Below are positions 1 to 12,275 of a DNA stretch of 64,000 nucleotides, in pieces. Below the pieces are notes generated by a model, which was given only the letters and a program-made list of their open reading frames with translations, did no database searches and had not been told where the DNA came from. Numbering within the stretch: the first letter of the stretch is position 1; every line of letters begins with the position of its first letter. Made by a program: the position numbers and the translations under genes. Location of the stretch: NCBI RefSeq assembly GCF_026213295.1, contig NC_079415.1:31850841-31914840 (forward strand), in the 5' to 3' direction. This stretch comes from Gadus chalcogrammus (Eukaryota > Chordata > Actinopteri > Gadiformes > Gadidae).

Positions 1-1101
1 GTGTATACGATACCGCAGGGTTTCTTCCGAACTTATGCGATGAAGGACAGACGTGGGACGACAGCGGTAATCAGTATGCGCGTAACTACGGCCTTGCCAT
101 CAACTTTAATCTTTTTTTTTATAAACATTTGTGACCCTGAAGTCTTTTATGTTTGTACTTAAAATCCGACTTTGTGTATAAATTATGCATGAATGCAATC
201 CAATCTATTGATTAGTTCCCCCAGAGGTAACAGTTCATAGTTCTAGGCCGTTCTTCGCTCCGAACATCAAAACAAGTTATACTTTTCAATAGTAATGTAG
301 AAAGTAAAGTGTGTGGTTTATGGCCTGAAATCCATTTTCTGAATCTCGTTGTTGAGTCCATTTTTTGCTCATTTTTGCTGAGACCTGAAAAAGGGGGAAC
401 CTCAGAAAGTCCCACTCTATTGGTGTGCCAAATGTTCCTCAGAACGCAATTTGCTCAGTAATTACATCCAGAAGTATGCGTAGAGAGTGTGTGTGTGTTT
501 GTGCGTGCATACATATTATGTATGTATCTACGCATACATCTCTGTTTGTGTTGTTTGTCATGGGATTTGGACTGGATAGCTAAAATTCAAATACATTCTC
601 TAAAACCTTTATGCTCATTAAAATAAAATGCCTCTTGCAATGTATCGTACTTTAGCGCACACACATTGTTTTATTCCTCCCAAGTGCTATTTCTATTTCA
701 GATGGTATTTGTTATAAGAGTTCCTAACCAAATTAAAGGTCATAAGATTCAATCCGTTTTGCCAGCGAAGCAGTTTTCTCACTGTTCAAAGACCCCAGTC
801 CCTATATCCCTTGTGATTTAATAAACTGCATTTACATTTTCTTAAAGTTGAAATAGCATGCAGAATCATACACAACTATAGAGGAGGAATATAATAGGCT
901 ATCGTGCCTGCTAATCAGTTGTGAGCCCTCTGTAATTAAGACGTTTGGGACTCCCTTACCAAATACAATCGTAATCATGCAATCTTAATCTTTACTTCCT
1001 CATAATTTAAGTAACCTTTGCTTTAGTTTAGAGTTTTTAGTTTAGTCTGCCAGAGGAGGAGGGATCCCTGTTCTGTGTTCCTTGTCAAGGTTTCTTCCCT
1101 G
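1..1101. other. Intergenic, no gene recognised
   Basis: AT-rich single-copy-looking DNA with no coding signal. The last part (about 1040-1100), with a GGAGGAGGGATCCCTGTTC-like stretch followed by AAGGTTTCTTCCC, resembles the 3' portion of a common teleost interspersed repeat. That resemblance is from memory and is uncertain. Confidence 0.6.
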
Positions 1102-1380
1102 TTTTAGGGGAATGATATTATGCCACCAGGTGTGAGTGTGGTAAACCATTACAAACCGTTTAATAATCTGCCCTTCCCTGTGCCTTGGTGACATCACAAG
1201 TGGGTGTGTCCATCTAGATGTACCCTTGATAGATCAGTGGACTGTTACAAATGTTGTTCATCTATCAATCATACATGTACGTGGACACGCCCACTTGTGA
1301 TGTCAGTAAAACACAGGAAAAGGCAGATTTGTGTTGCCTAATCACACTCATACCTGGTGGCATAATATCACCCCTTTAAA
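1102..1380. mobile_element. Palindromic MITE-like element, copy 1
   Basis: The two ends are inverted copies of each other. The left arm begins TAGGGGAATGATATTATGCC and continues through CACCAGGTGTGAGTGTG, CTGCCCTTCCCTGTG and CATCACAAGTGGGTGTGTCC. The right arm reads GGACACGCCCACTTGTGATG, AACACAGGAAAAGGCAG, CACACTCATACCTGGTGGCA, then TAATATCACCCCTTTAA. Terminal inverted repeats of about 100 bp surround a short spacer and there is no coding capacity, as in non-autonomous DNA transposons. A TTAA-like flank on the right hints at, but does not prove, a piggyBac-type target. A second copy lies at 23275-23473. Confidence 0.8.
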
Positions 1381-4220
1381 CTTCAGATGTTAGGGAGGTG
1401 AACTCTTGTAGACTGCATTCACCGTGGACCGGACATTCTGGACTGTGGTTTGGTTTATTCACTGCATTGACCATTACGGTCGAATCGCTTCCAGGAGGAT
1501 TTAATTAGGGGACTGTGTTCCTCATCATTGAGACATCAACGGTTCATCATACATTTCATACATTGCATATATTTAATCTTACAAATGCTTACACTGTAAG
1601 AGGCCCTGAAAACCGAAATCCATATTCCTCATACGCCTAAAATCGTCTGCAAATCCATGGTTACATAAATGTATAAAATCCCCAAAACAAACATGGCGAT
1701 GTTGTCTTCGTATGGTTTGACTGGGATTATTTTTCTTTCCCTTTTCTCGAGTCGGCGAGTGTGCGAGTGTGCTTTTTGTTTGAGCAGCAGATGGGAGCCC
1801 AGGATTTGATTCTGGTCCAGGCCTCCCAAAGACAAACTGTTTTGGGGATGGATCGCCAGAGAAGATTTGCAGCTGTTCAGTTTTTATTTTTTTCTTCCTA
1901 TCCTCCAAGTGTTTGCTTACATCTCTGCGCGTGTGTCCTCAGGGCGGAACGAAAACTGAGTTACAGCCGGGGTTTGAGTGTCTCATCTGTTCACTGCGTC
2001 TCGCCGGGTACTTTTAATGAGTTGGCGTATTTAAGGTGCGATAATTAGGTTAGCATAAAAAATCATTATGAGGGAAAATTTAATAACGTTTTTTATATCC
2101 CTCGAATTTGTGCAGGTGCGTCTGAGTACGATAAGCAACGATAAGGAATGACCAATTAAATAAGTAACAAAGTTAGTGAGTGTAGTTTTTATTATAAAAT
2201 GTTTCTTTAGGCCAGGATTTCGACACAGTTTCATAATTCCACCCAAAGCTTTTAAAAACGAAACAAAGATAAAAAATAAACTCTAACGAAGATTACACGC
2301 AGTTGCCTCATTTTGTGACCAATTTCCTTTCTGATTTTCGTTTTCTTTTAAAAAATGTCCCGTCCCCTGTTTCAGCTCTGGGGTCAGAACAGCGGCGTGT
2401 TTGGCTAACCTACATTGTGAAACCTGCGTCATTTACACTGGTTTAGCTGGAGAGGGATTTCCACATGAATTAATGAATCCCCTGAACACCACTTTGCACT
2501 CTGAGTAACACCACCCTCGGTCCGTGGTAGGAATCACTTCAGCAGGAATACACTTCCTTTGCTTCTTGAGTGTTGAGCCCGTTGCACTACAGCATTCAAG
2601 GGTTTCCTCATAGCGTCCATATATAAATACACGCGTGTAGAGTGTTTAAAAAAAAAGAACAACAGATGAAGCACACTTGTGGAGGTCCTACGATTATCGT
2701 CACATATGTGATGTAAATGTGAGATATAGTCATATGGAAGGGAGTTTTCAATATTTAAGCATATTATTTTATGCAAAGCAATTGTGGCAGTGAATTCACA
2801 TACAACCAGAGTTGTACAAAGGACTAGAAAGCTGTAATCGAGTCAAAGTACAAATATCTTTGTTGAAAGTTACTGGTAAAAGTTAAATCTGCAATATGTA
2901 ATATTGAGCCATTCCTAGTTAGTAGATGGGAGACCTTTATAATAATGACTGTCCAGTCAAACTTGCTGTGCAACTGTGTGACGTGAACTAGTAAAGCTGG
3001 GAAGGCTGGGTGGCATATGCCCATACCAGTAGTTTTTGGAGCGTCGATCGCACGATTCTTGAGAAAGAGAGAGCTGCGTGCTGGGCAGCATCTTTATCTA
3101 TCGGAATATATCATGTTATTGAATGTGATTTGATTGATAACATTATTGAAATCCATATCGATCAACATTGACCAGGGATATATCCAGCTGTTTTTAAGAC
3201 ACGCATTGCAACTTTAAAGTCATTCCTCCGACTATCATTTGAGGTAATATCGTAGCTAAAATAAAATCGATTTTTCTGGGGGCCAAAGGTTCCTTTTAAA
3301 GGGTCAAAATAAAGAAAGAAAATAACATTCAAAGATAAACAATCACGGTAGCTATGGTAACGTGTTCGACCTTGGTAGTCATGCATGACTGCTAGTGGAT
3401 GAGGAGGCTTTAACTGTACTGACGTCCAAAGGTTAAACACAGGACATCTTTTGAAATTGAGTCATAACTCAAAGTGCTTCCTGATATCGCTTTTACGCTA
3501 TTTAGCTGGCCAGTTAAAACACTATAAAGTCTACTGTGAAAGCCCTTTAACTCAGTTTTACCCTTTGCATAGTTAGTTTCAGAGCTACAGCTCAGAGACA
3601 TGCCATTGTGATTTCCCAGCAAATATTATGCAGGCCATATGAGGGGTCGATGTGCCTCGATTTGTCAGCAAGATTGGTGGATATTCCCAAACTAACACAA
3701 CCGGAAAAACCGTAGAGAAGTCGGTAAGGATACTCCAATAGCAGTACAAAACAATTACTTTGAGATTTTATCGTTGCAGTGAGCAACACTGAGTTCACTG
3801 CAATTGATTGGATTGAACATCAATTGATCATTTCTGTGTGTAGCGAAATAAGGTGAAAGTGAGAAATGAATTAGTAAATATATATATATAAGTACTAAAC
3901 TAGGCCTACAAACAGCTACTGAAGACCCCTGCAACCCTTCTGGCCGATACTGAACGCAATTTACAGGATTGGGGCAATTATGCTATTATTAGGCAAATGC
4001 TAATTACCATAATGATTACAACTGTTACAGTTTGATTACGTAAGAATCTTTGGTCAAGCGGTGCGGAGAATGAAGGGCCTTATTTTATGGAACTTCAGGT
4101 CACATTCATTGAAACTGTCCAATAGGAGAACAGGAGGCCGTGGAGTCAGGTTTGTGGTTAGGATGATCTTATTGGTCCTGCAAGAGTTTTTGTGTAATTA
4201 AGGACGGAAGGACACGTGTT
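1381..4220. other. Intergenic, no gene recognised
   Basis: Mostly AT-rich DNA. Open frames here are short, overlap on both strands and show no recognisable domain. There is a short (TA)n at about 3877-3890. No RNA gene or repeat family is recognised. Confidence 0.6.
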
Positions 4221-4600
4221 GCTTGTGTCTGTCTGTGTGTGTGTGTGTGGGGGGGGTATTCATTATTTACACTGACATGGAGTGGTGGAGGGAAACAACT
4301 AAATTGTGTATACGGAAGTGCGTGCAGGCGAGCAGATACTCACACAAAAACAAGCACACACACTCACACACACTCGCAAACACACACACACGCACACACA
4401 GCGAAGTACACATACACACAAACACTAAAGGGCACAGACAAACACTCAAAAATGCACAGATACACACACACAGACACACAGAGAGAAAAACAAACACAAG
4501 CACACACATAGAGACACGTCGATGCACATACACACAAAAACATCCTACCAAATATACCCACAAACACGAGACTGACAAGCACACAGTGAACCAATAACAC
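4221..4600. repeat. Imperfect (AC)n region
   Basis: A GT run and G-run (4226-4257) is followed by about 270 bp of interrupted CA/CACA repeats (4333-4600). The overlapping THTH and VCVC open frames are repeat translations. Confidence 0.9.
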
Positions 4601-4637
4601 AAGGGGACTTTTGGTAGCTTTGGAGACCCCAAGGCCA

Positions 4638-4656
4638 CCCCCCCCCCCCCCCCCCC
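4638..4656. repeat. Homopolymer C19
   Basis: Nineteen consecutive C. On the minus strand this is a G-run able to form a G-quadruplex, and its length is likely to vary between reads. Confidence 0.95.
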
Positions 4657-4831
4657 TCAACCCTAAAACACCTAACGAGTTCACACACACACACGTGTTC
4701 TGAAACATTTCTATCCGCACAAAGACCACACAATTGGAGCATCCGTTACGGCGTGACAGCCGGGATGATTACGTTCGGCCCACGTTCTCCGGGATTGAGT
4801 TTGCCCCTTATTGGACAACCATCATCCGTGT

Positions 4832-5018
<187 letters not shown>

Positions 5019-5260
5019 CCTAGGGGTGAGGCAATCTGAGCGGGCGAGAGCTAATGTTTCCACGCTGACATTGCAGGGAACGCTTTGCCGTGACTGATAG
5101 GTTTCACTCTGACAGGTGAACGTGTAAAAGCCGCTTCGGTTTTCCGGATCGTTTGAGTTGAGGTGACACCGGGCTGGTGTTTGGTGTGTTCTGAGGGCCG
5201 CACGGGGGAAATCAACCAGTATGAATGGGTGATGAGTAGGGTGTTGCACATTATTAGGAA

Positions 5261-5344
5261 CACACACACACACACACATACATTTACAGATACAGAGATA
5301 CACACACACAATCCTAGTCCACACATTCCTAACTTATATTCTAC

Positions 5345-5424
<80 letters not shown>
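5261..5424. repeat. (AC)n microsatellite, compound
   Basis: Short CA runs at 5261-5310 precede a perfect CA tract at 5349-5424. Confidence 0.95.
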
Positions 5425-5429
<5 letters not shown>

Positions 5430-6009
5430 TCACGCAATCTACATGACAGTATTCACACTGTAATTGTTTAGCGTTCCGGGCACAGGCTCAAAATCAAATA
5501 ACCAAACTGGTTTTACAGTTGGGGGTCCCACCCCAATGTCCATAAGTAGTATTCAATTTATTTGTTTTTTTCTATCAATTTACAACTTCTCGTTCGAAAG
5601 GTCTGTACAGCACTAAAGGCACACAAACAATAAAACAAACCATAATAATACGAATCATCAAATCATATATAATGTAGCATAACTATTTACACAATATTCA
5701 GAATAAATAAATGCACCCAGAAGGCCAGAACAAAGCTATAAGGGTGTGTGTGGGAGCGGCCTTTTAAATGGAGACACTTGCAGTACAACTCGCTCGTCCG
5801 AATGTTGTGCTAAGGAACCAGCAGCGTTGTGTCGGCAGGTCGGGTTATGTGGAACTCCGTCATGGGGTATTTCCTCGGAATATCCGTGTTTTTCCGATGT
5901 GGAAGTCTGTTGCGGCATTTTAACAGAAAAAAAAAAAAAAAGTCTGCTCGTCTGCAAGTGGTCCATGTGTGCAAGCGTCTCCCTGTAGGACACCCCACCC
6001 CCCCCTCAT
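5425..6009. other. Distal 3' flank of slitrk6, no gene
   Basis: AT-rich DNA with an A-run at about 5927-5941. A minus-strand AATAAA (TTTATT at 5557-5562) could be a distal poly(A) signal for slitrk6, but a 3' UTR reaching here would have to cross the AC repeats at 6010-6453. Confidence 0.4.
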
Positions 6010-6453
6010 ACACACACACACGCACGCGAGCACGCACACACACACACACACACACCCGTCCATCCAACCAGCCCGATTCAGGCAGGCAGAAAATCTGCCC
6101 GATGAGAGAGTGATTGATGTAGATTGCTGTCGGACGTTTGATTCCAAACGGCTTCAATAGGAAAAAAATAGAAGAGAGAGACGGAGGTGTCAACTGAAAT
6201 GTGCGAGGCAAGCGTGTCAAGAAGCACATGCACGGCGGCGCTCACACGCATGCATACGCGCACACGCTAGCATCCACACACACACACACACACTCTCGCG
6301 CACGCGCGTGCTTTCGTATACAAACACATTCGTATGAACACGTATTCAAATGCACGCCATGCACGCATACAGGCGCGGATGCATGTGCCCACACACACAG
6401 TCTTGCACGCGCACGTGCCCACACACATACACACGCACACAGTCACACACATG
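6010..6453. repeat. Imperfect AC/ACGC repeat region
   Basis: CA runs mixed with CACGC and GCATAC variants at 6010-6055 and 6241-6453, separated by about 185 bp of ordinary sequence. The alternating purine-pyrimidine composition with CG steps favours Z-DNA. Confidence 0.85.
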
Positions 6454-7352
6454 TCTAAAATATCACAGCAAACACGTGGTTGTGGGTATGTGGCAGCAGG
6501 ACGTTGTGTTTGATTGTCATGCATTACCGTATGGCATCTGATAAGTGCAATGCATATTTGACAAGATTACAGTAAATTTGTAATACATTTTTAAGTGCTC
6601 ATTTACAAAATATACTAAATGGAAGGAAAACAAAAAGTGAAAACCAATAGTTTTGGTGAATACCACCAGGTATGAAATAAAACAAATGAAATACCCAAAG
6701 ATTTTAAATGGATAAGAATTGTCTGTTGCTGACAAAATAGTATTCACAGAGGAATATCACTGTTGTCCTGTTTTGTCCATGTTATATCTTGCGATACACA
6801 CATTGCCTTAAACCCATTTGTTTGCGTTGATAACAATATTATCATATGGTATGAAAAGAAAACGATTGCTGTGTAGTTTTCAGCCAATCGCCAGTTTTAA
6901 TTAATTTGCCAATTTTGAGAGTATTAACCTGGGCAAAAAAAGCAGCAGCACTTTCAGAAACATATTTCCATTTTTTGCTGCAGTATGACAGTTTATCAGT
7001 CGCTAAAGGCAATTGAGCGGAGAAAAACGTTGTCCAAATGCTATACCTGTCACGGGCTACATATCACCGCAGTCAGCGGAAGATAAATTAAAACAATTAA
7101 CATAATAACCCCCAAATAATTTGGTAGCGTGACGATGAATCAAATACATTCTGTGCTACGATTAAAACTGCTACAAGATGTGGATAGGGTGATAGATAGG
7201 TTCTACTATTCTAAAAAGTACTAGAGGACAAAATAGACAAGGCACTTGTTTTGTTATAGAATATACACATCTATAGATCTATAGATATATATACGTCTTT
7301 TTTGTGTTGCTGTTCAATTCGTCTCATCGTCTATTGTCCCGTCCCCCTAAAG
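6454..7352 (-). other. slitrk6: Probable proximal slitrk6 3' UTR and flank
   Basis: AT-rich sequence directly downstream of the slitrk6 stop codon on its strand, without other coding signal. A minus-strand ATTAAA (TTTAAT at 6896-6901) is the nearest plausible poly(A) signal and would give a 3' UTR of about 450 bases. The true end cannot be fixed from sequence alone. Confidence 0.4.
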
Positions 7353-10013
7353 TCAGTTGAACGTGGTTTGATGCTCCAGAACTTCCAAGTAATCCGGCTC
7401 CGTGTGCAAGTTCGCCTTGAGCTCAAAGTACTCGTTCTGGGTCTGCTCCAGCATGACCTTGCGCGGACGCGAGTACATCAGGGCCTCCATGAGCTTCAGC
7501 TCCTCCTGGTGCGCGGCGGCCCCCTGCTGCCCCATCTCCACGCCGCCTTGCTGCAGCTGGGCCATGTTCTTCCGCAGGTACTCGGTGATGCCCAGCTGCT
7601 GCAGCTCCTTCTCCCTCTCCAGGAGGTTCCGGTACAGGGAGTTTGGGTTCCCCAGGGTCATGAACTCTGCCGGGCACTCCCCGGGCGTCGGCGGCCAGAA
7701 CTTGGGCCCCCCGACGTGCATCGGGTGCTGCAGCAGGGGGTTGGGGTTCCCGGTGAGCGGGGAGGTGTTCTCCCGCTCCATGATGCCCCGACACACGTGG
7801 CGGGGCTGCTGCTTGCCGCCGAGGTCGTCCAGGCCGTAGTCACCGCCGCCGTCCACCTCGTGCTCCTTGTGCTGGGCGCAGTAGGTGGGGTTGCGGCAGA
7901 TCTGCACGACGGGGCTGTGCGCTCGCTCCTCGTACAGCGAGGACGAGCCGGTGCGCTGCGTGAGCGTGTGGTGCGTGGTCTTCTGGCCGTACATGCTGTA
8001 GTGCAGGTGGATGGGGCTGCTGCCGCTGTTGTTGTTCTCCCCGCCGCGGGAAGGCTCGTCGGACCCCGACGCCGCCGCCTTCTTCCTGGCCCGCCGCCGC
8101 CTCCGCCGGTGCACCACGAACACCACCAGCCCCGCCGCGCAGAAGATGATGGTGAGGAAGACGACCAACAGGCTGAGGATGAGCACCGACAGTGGGACGG
8201 TGTCCGTCAGCGACTCCAGCAGGCCGCGGGCGCCCTCGCCGGCGTTGTGCCCCGCGGCGGGCCAGAGCGACGCCGTGGCGCTCTCCTGGCCCCCGGGCGG
8301 CGAGGCGTTGAAGGCCTCCAGCCCGGGGCAGAGCAGCTCGTGGCGGAGCTCGCGGAGCTCGGCGTGTGACATTTTCTTGGGCGTGTGACACAAGATGGAG
8401 CCCACCACCGTGTCCTTGCGTAGCTTCTCCACCCACTGTTTGAGGCTGAGCAGGTCGCAGCTGCAGTCCCAGGGGTTGTCCTCTAAGTAGATCTGCTCCA
8501 GTGACTCGAGCTGATCCAGCACGTTGCTCACCGGCAGATGCATAAGTAGATTCTTCCTCAGGTTTAACTTGGTCAGCGGCACGTTACGGAAGATCTGCGG
8601 TGGCAGCGCGCTGAGAAGGTTGTTGTTCAGCGACAGCAGACGCAGATTCGGCAGGGGATTGAACGTGCCCGGAGCAATCTCCTTGATCAGGTTGTACTCC
8701 AGATACAGGAACTCCAGGTTGTGGAGGCCCACGAACATGGTGGAAAACAGTTTCTCGATGCGGTTGCCGTTAAGGTAGAGTTTCTTCAGCCCACTCAGGC
8801 TGAGAAAGGTCTCGTTGTCGATGGAATCAATCCTGTTGTTGGCCAGGTTGAGCAGCTCCAGGCTATCGTACGTGACAAAGTCATACTTCAGCAGCTTCTG
8901 AATCATGTTTCCCGTCATTACAAGCTTGGTGGGGCTCTGCTGCAAAATGCCGATATCCGACACCCTTTGAATCCCCCTGTCCTGACAGTGCATCAGGAAC
9001 CCCGCCACGGGGTGATTGTGGCAGGAACACTGCTCCACGCACGGGCTCTCGGGAAGGTGAGACGACGTGGGATCCCGGCCGTCAATCACCTTGGGAATCT
9101 GATCCGCCTTGGACGAGGGGGTGACCACGATATCCAACGACTTGGACGGCTCCTCAAGGTTGATGTCCGCGTGGGACGGGCAGAGCACGTCGCGCTTCAC
9201 CTTGGCCAGGGTGATGCCACGGAGGTAGTCGGGGCTGCCGCAGAGTACCTCCCCTATGACCGACTGCGCCCGCATGTTCTCCATCCAGATCTTCAGCGGC
9301 AGCACGTCGCAGTCGCACACCCAGTCGTTGTCCTCCAGCATCAGCTCCATGATGCGGCCGATGTGCTCCAGGAAGCCCACGTAGGGCAGCGTCTGGAGCT
9401 TGTTGCCCCGCAGGTCCAGGTGGGTTAGGGGCACGAAGCGGAAGATGTTGGTGGGCAGGAACTCCACCGAGTTGTCGTTGAGGATGAGCACCTTCAGGCG
9501 AATCAGCTTGTTGAAGGCGCCCGGTTCCACCACCCGGATGAAGTTGGTGTCGGCCTGCAGGTACTCCAGGTTCACCAGTCCCTGGAAGGTGTCCTCCTTC
9601 AGAGTCACCAGGAAGTTGCTGTTGACGTGGAGCTTCTTGAGGGCGCCGAGCGCGCCGAACACGCCCGGCTCCAGCTCCTGGATGCTGTTGGCGCCCAGGT
9701 GCAGCGACAGGGCGCTCTTCAGCCCCGTCATCTCCTCGGCGTGGAGCTCCACCAGGTCGTTCTTGTAGAGGTTGAGGTGGAACGGCACGTCGGGCGGGAC
9801 CTTGATCTGGGAGATCTTGCTGATGTTCCTCTGCTCGCAGTTGAGGTAGAGCACGCCGTCCTTCTCCTCACAGGAGCAGAGCGCGTCGCACGACGACGGG
9901 GAGGAGACGGCGGAGGACATGGCCGCCGCCGCCATCGCTTCCGAGAGCTGTGTGTCCTGGGCTCGGACCGCCGCGGAGAGGAAGAGGCTGATGAAGATGA
10001 TGAAGGGCAGCAT
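7353..10013 (-). CDS. slitrk6: SLIT and NTRK-like protein 6 (Slitrk6), complete single-exon coding sequence
   Basis: 886-residue single-pass membrane receptor of the SLITRK family, which acts in neurite control, synapse formation and inner-ear/eye development. Residues 1-18 look like a signal peptide. An Ala-rich insert (about 26-38) precedes the first cysteine cap (CDALCSCEEKDG, 42-53). LRR block 1 covers about 78-222, with a C-terminal cap at 228-279 (WVCDCD). The second N-cap starts at 325 (CVEQCSC), LRR block 2 covers about 362-503, and its C-cap is 514-562 (PWDCSCD). The transmembrane helix is about 606-634, followed by an Arg-rich stop-transfer (636-645). The tail has HYSMYGQKTTHHT (671-683), KELQQLGITEYLRKN (802-816), and Trk-like tyrosines NEYFEL and PDYLEVLE. 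These tail motifs match SLITRK6 rather than SLITRK1-5 as I remember them. Human SLITRK6 is about 841 residues. The ATG is the first after the splice acceptor, with G at -3, and the stop is TGA. Confidence 0.96.
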   Translation of the reverse strand: MLPFIIFISLFLSAAVRAQDTQLSEAMAAAAMSSAVSSPSSCDALCSCEEKDGVLYLNCEQRNISKISQIKVPPDVPFHLNLYKNDLVELHAEEMTGLKSALSLHLGANSIQELEPGVFGALGALKKLHVNSNFLVTLKEDTFQGLVNLEYLQADTNFIRVVEPGAFNKLIRLKVLILNDNSVEFLPTNIFRFVPLTHLDLRGNKLQTLPYVGFLEHIGRIMELMLEDNDWVCDCDVLPLKIWMENMRAQSVIGEVLCGSPDYLRGITLAKVKRDVLCPSHADINLEEPSKSLDIVVTPSSKADQIPKVIDGRDPTSSHLPESPCVEQCSCHNHPVAGFLMHCQDRGIQRVSDIGILQQSPTKLVMTGNMIQKLLKYDFVTYDSLELLNLANNRIDSIDNETFLSLSGLKKLYLNGNRIEKLFSTMFVGLHNLEFLYLEYNLIKEIAPGTFNPLPNLRLLSLNNNLLSALPPQIFRNVPLTKLNLRKNLLMHLPVSNVLDQLESLEQIYLEDNPWDCSCDLLSLKQWVEKLRKDTVVGSILCHTPKKMSHAELRELRHELLCPGLEAFNASPPGGQESATASLWPAAGHNAGEGARGLLESLTDTVPLSVLILSLLVVFLTIIFCAAGLVVFVVHRRRRRRARKKAAASGSDEPSRGGENNNSGSSPIHLHYSMYGQKTTHHTLTQRTGSSSLYEERAHSPVVQICRNPTYCAQHKEHEVDGGGDYGLDDLGGKQQPRHVCRGIMERENTSPLTGNPNPLLQHPMHVGGPKFWPPTPGECPAEFMTLGNPNSLYRNLLEREKELQQLGITEYLRKNMAQLQQGGVEMGQQGAAAHQEELKLMEALMYSRPRKVMLEQTQNEYFELKANLHTEPDYLEVLEHQTTFN

Positions 10014-10028
10014 TTCTGGTAGATGTCC
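10014..10028 (-). other. slitrk6: 5' UTR part of the slitrk6 coding exon
   Basis: Fifteen bases (GGACATCTACCAGAA on the minus strand) lie between the predicted splice acceptor and the ATG. SLITRK genes usually have an intronless coding exon preceded by noncoding exon(s), which fits. Confidence 0.7.
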
Positions 10029-10100
10029 CTGTGGGTGGGAGAGTAGAGAGTGAGGGTGTGAGAGGGGGGAAGGGATAAAGAGAAAGAAAGTTTATCAGTA
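10029..10100 (-). promoter_or_regulatory. slitrk6: 3' splice site of the slitrk6 coding exon
   Basis: On the minus strand a long CT-rich tract ends in CCCACCCACAG|GGACATC, with the AG at 10029-10030. A possible branch site, TACTGAT, has its A near 10095 (66 bases upstream). Closer CTCAC motifs lie within the tract. This is a textbook acceptor and the main evidence that slitrk6 has an upstream exon. Confidence 0.75.
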
Positions 10101-10956
10101 TTTTACAATACAATGTCCCAAAGCAAATTTTCTTTGTCTATTATATATCTTCAACCAAGGAAAATTGTCCCACATAAAAAACATACTCGTTTTAAATGTT
10201 TCATACTCGTTTTAGATACTCGTTTAAACAGACTCTAAACATAATATCCAAGTGTCTCCATGCAACCAATCTGAGGGTAAAAGTATAAGTTACCCCAGTC
10301 ACATTTAACCTGAATGCTTTTTTTTTTATGTTGTCTTTCATCAAGGTGATATGGAAAACATTACAAATGACGTCTCATCCCCTAGTAATTTCACGCTGAA
10401 CATAATTGTGTGTTGTAACACACATCTGCCCATGTTTTCGTCACTGTACCACACCTCTAATTGTAACACGACATGCATGGGTAAACGATACGCATGAGTA
10501 AATGAAATTTTTTCGGTCAATGAGCCCGTTGTATTCGACGCAGTGTGGAAGTGTCTTTAAATATCTACGCATGAAAAATGTATGGCTTCGACAAGTAGAA
10601 AAGGGTCAATCTTATTCTACCTCGCTAACCATGAAAAAAACTGCGTGAATTACAGTCTTTCTGTGGTTCTTTCGGTGGCGCGAGCGGATTTCACTCAAGG
10701 AGTGGTAGTCAAGACCCGAGCCCCCAAACTGATAGCATTTTTTTTTCCCCTTCAAAACAAAGAACACACTCAGAGTATGGTCGCCCCCTTCTTGTTCTTC
10801 CGAGGGGGGTATCGTGACTCTCAGAATGAGCAATGAAAGGAAGAACAGCGTTTCCGACATCGAATCACAATAGAGGCGGTCGGGTTCATTTCAGAGAAAA
10901 ATAACCCTTCCTCCGGTCCACTCTCTCTGTCTCTCTGTCCCTTTAGATGTACCTCA

Positions 10957-10959
<3 letters not shown>
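10101..10959. other. Noncoding, inferred intron
   Basis: AT-rich sequence with no repeat family or coding signal recognised. Confidence 0.5.

Positions 10960-11020
<61 letters not shown>
10960..11020. repeat. (CT)n microsatellite, about 61 bp
   Basis: Perfect CT tract preceded by imperfect CTCTGTCTCTCTGTC at about 10921. Confidence 0.95.
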
Positions 11021-11024
<4 letters not shown>

Positions 11025-11949
11025 CTCTCTCCTTTCATGGACGAACAAAGACGTTTGAGTCAGCGTGACTCATGCCAACGTAGTTTCAGAAAAAGTCTTT
11101 GAGATAATGACGGCCGAAAAATGGGTCGAGATTGGATCCCCCCCCCCCCTTGTTGATTTTAATTACTGCGCTTTGCACTTTATTCACGTGTTTTTATTCA
11201 CCACTCTCGTTTGACTGTGTCGGGCTGGGTGACAGGACCTCAATTAAAGGCTATCTTCATTAACTAATGCGAACACCATCTGGAGTCAGATATGTTGCAG
11301 TCCATCATTGGTTCCCCATTAGATTTGACCATTCCGTCTTTCTTTCGGCTAAGTATGCTTTCGGCATGGAGCCAATGAATCCCCCCGTCCCTCCTCCCCC
11401 CCGTCCCAGCCCCATCCCCAAATGGCCACTCTGACTTTGGCATAATAATGTTAAAATCTAAAGTCAAGGTGAACATTTCTTTTTTTTTTCCTTTCAGAAA
11501 AACAGGACAAAAAGGCCTCTCGGCAGCGGTGCTATTCTGAATGTAAAACAGAAGTAAGGACATATGACGGGGACATCACTTTTGATTATCACTAGACACA
11601 GCAGTGACAACGTTTTCTCTCTCGAAACTCAACCTCCTATTATTTCGTTTTTCGTAATATTCATCAGTCATATGGAGGTTTTTCTTCCCAAAGTGGCTTC
11701 TTCAGATAAGGTCATGGAGGAGTAGGTACCAGGTGAGGGGCGACTTGCCAAAGGACGCAGACAGCTTTGGCTGCAGGGTATTGAATCGGGTACCCTTCGC
11801 CTTGGGAGTCGACACAACCCAGCCATTGAATTATGCTGGTGTGCATGATAATATCCTTAGACTCTGCGACTTAGACAGTGAATACAGGTCATTTAGGAGC
11901 AGGTAGGGCAGTTCCGTGCAAGCCGAGAGGAAAGGCTGGAGAACAAAAC
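11021..11949. other. Noncoding; SINE-like fragment near 11.7-11.8 kb
   Basis: Mostly featureless, with a C-run at 11140-11149. On the minus strand, 11690-11835 has a tRNA-like sequence with a B-box-like ACCCGATTCAATACCC, suggesting a decayed SINE. Assignment is tentative. Confidence 0.35.
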
Positions 11950-12014
11950 GTGGTACTTTTAGCCACCGGGTAGCATAGCCGCCGCACGACAAGACCTCCT
12001 ACATATTCCTCCCA
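11950..12014. repeat. 65-bp dispersed direct repeat, copy 1
   Basis: Near-identical to 12276-12342: both read GTGRTACTTTTAGCCACC, TAGC.TAGCCGCCGCAC, GACCTCC.ACAT.TTCCTCCC. The two copies bracket two CT microsatellites. Confidence 0.85.
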
Positions 12015-12029
12015 CTGAGACTCCTAATC

Positions 12030-12032
<3 letters not shown>

Positions 12033-12098
<66 letters not shown>

Positions 12099-12167
12099 AT
12101 TTATCTCTCCATCCTTCTTCGTTTCTCTCTCCCTCTTTCTCTTCCTCCTTGTTCTGTCTGTCTTCTG

Positions 12168-12229
<62 letters not shown>
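12033..12229. repeat. Two (CT)n tracts
   Basis: Perfect CT runs at 12033-12095 and 12177-12229, separated by a pyrimidine-rich stretch that includes C9. Confidence 0.95.
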
Positions 12230-12230
<1 letters not shown>

Positions 12231-12275
12231 TCATCTTTATCCGTCTTCCCTCTTTGTCTCCTTCGACTCGGCGAC

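Noticed and set aside
7302..8369. 355-codon plus-strand frame and other long frames over slitrk6
   Set aside because: They are antisense or frame-shifted shadows of the GC-rich slitrk6 coding sequence.
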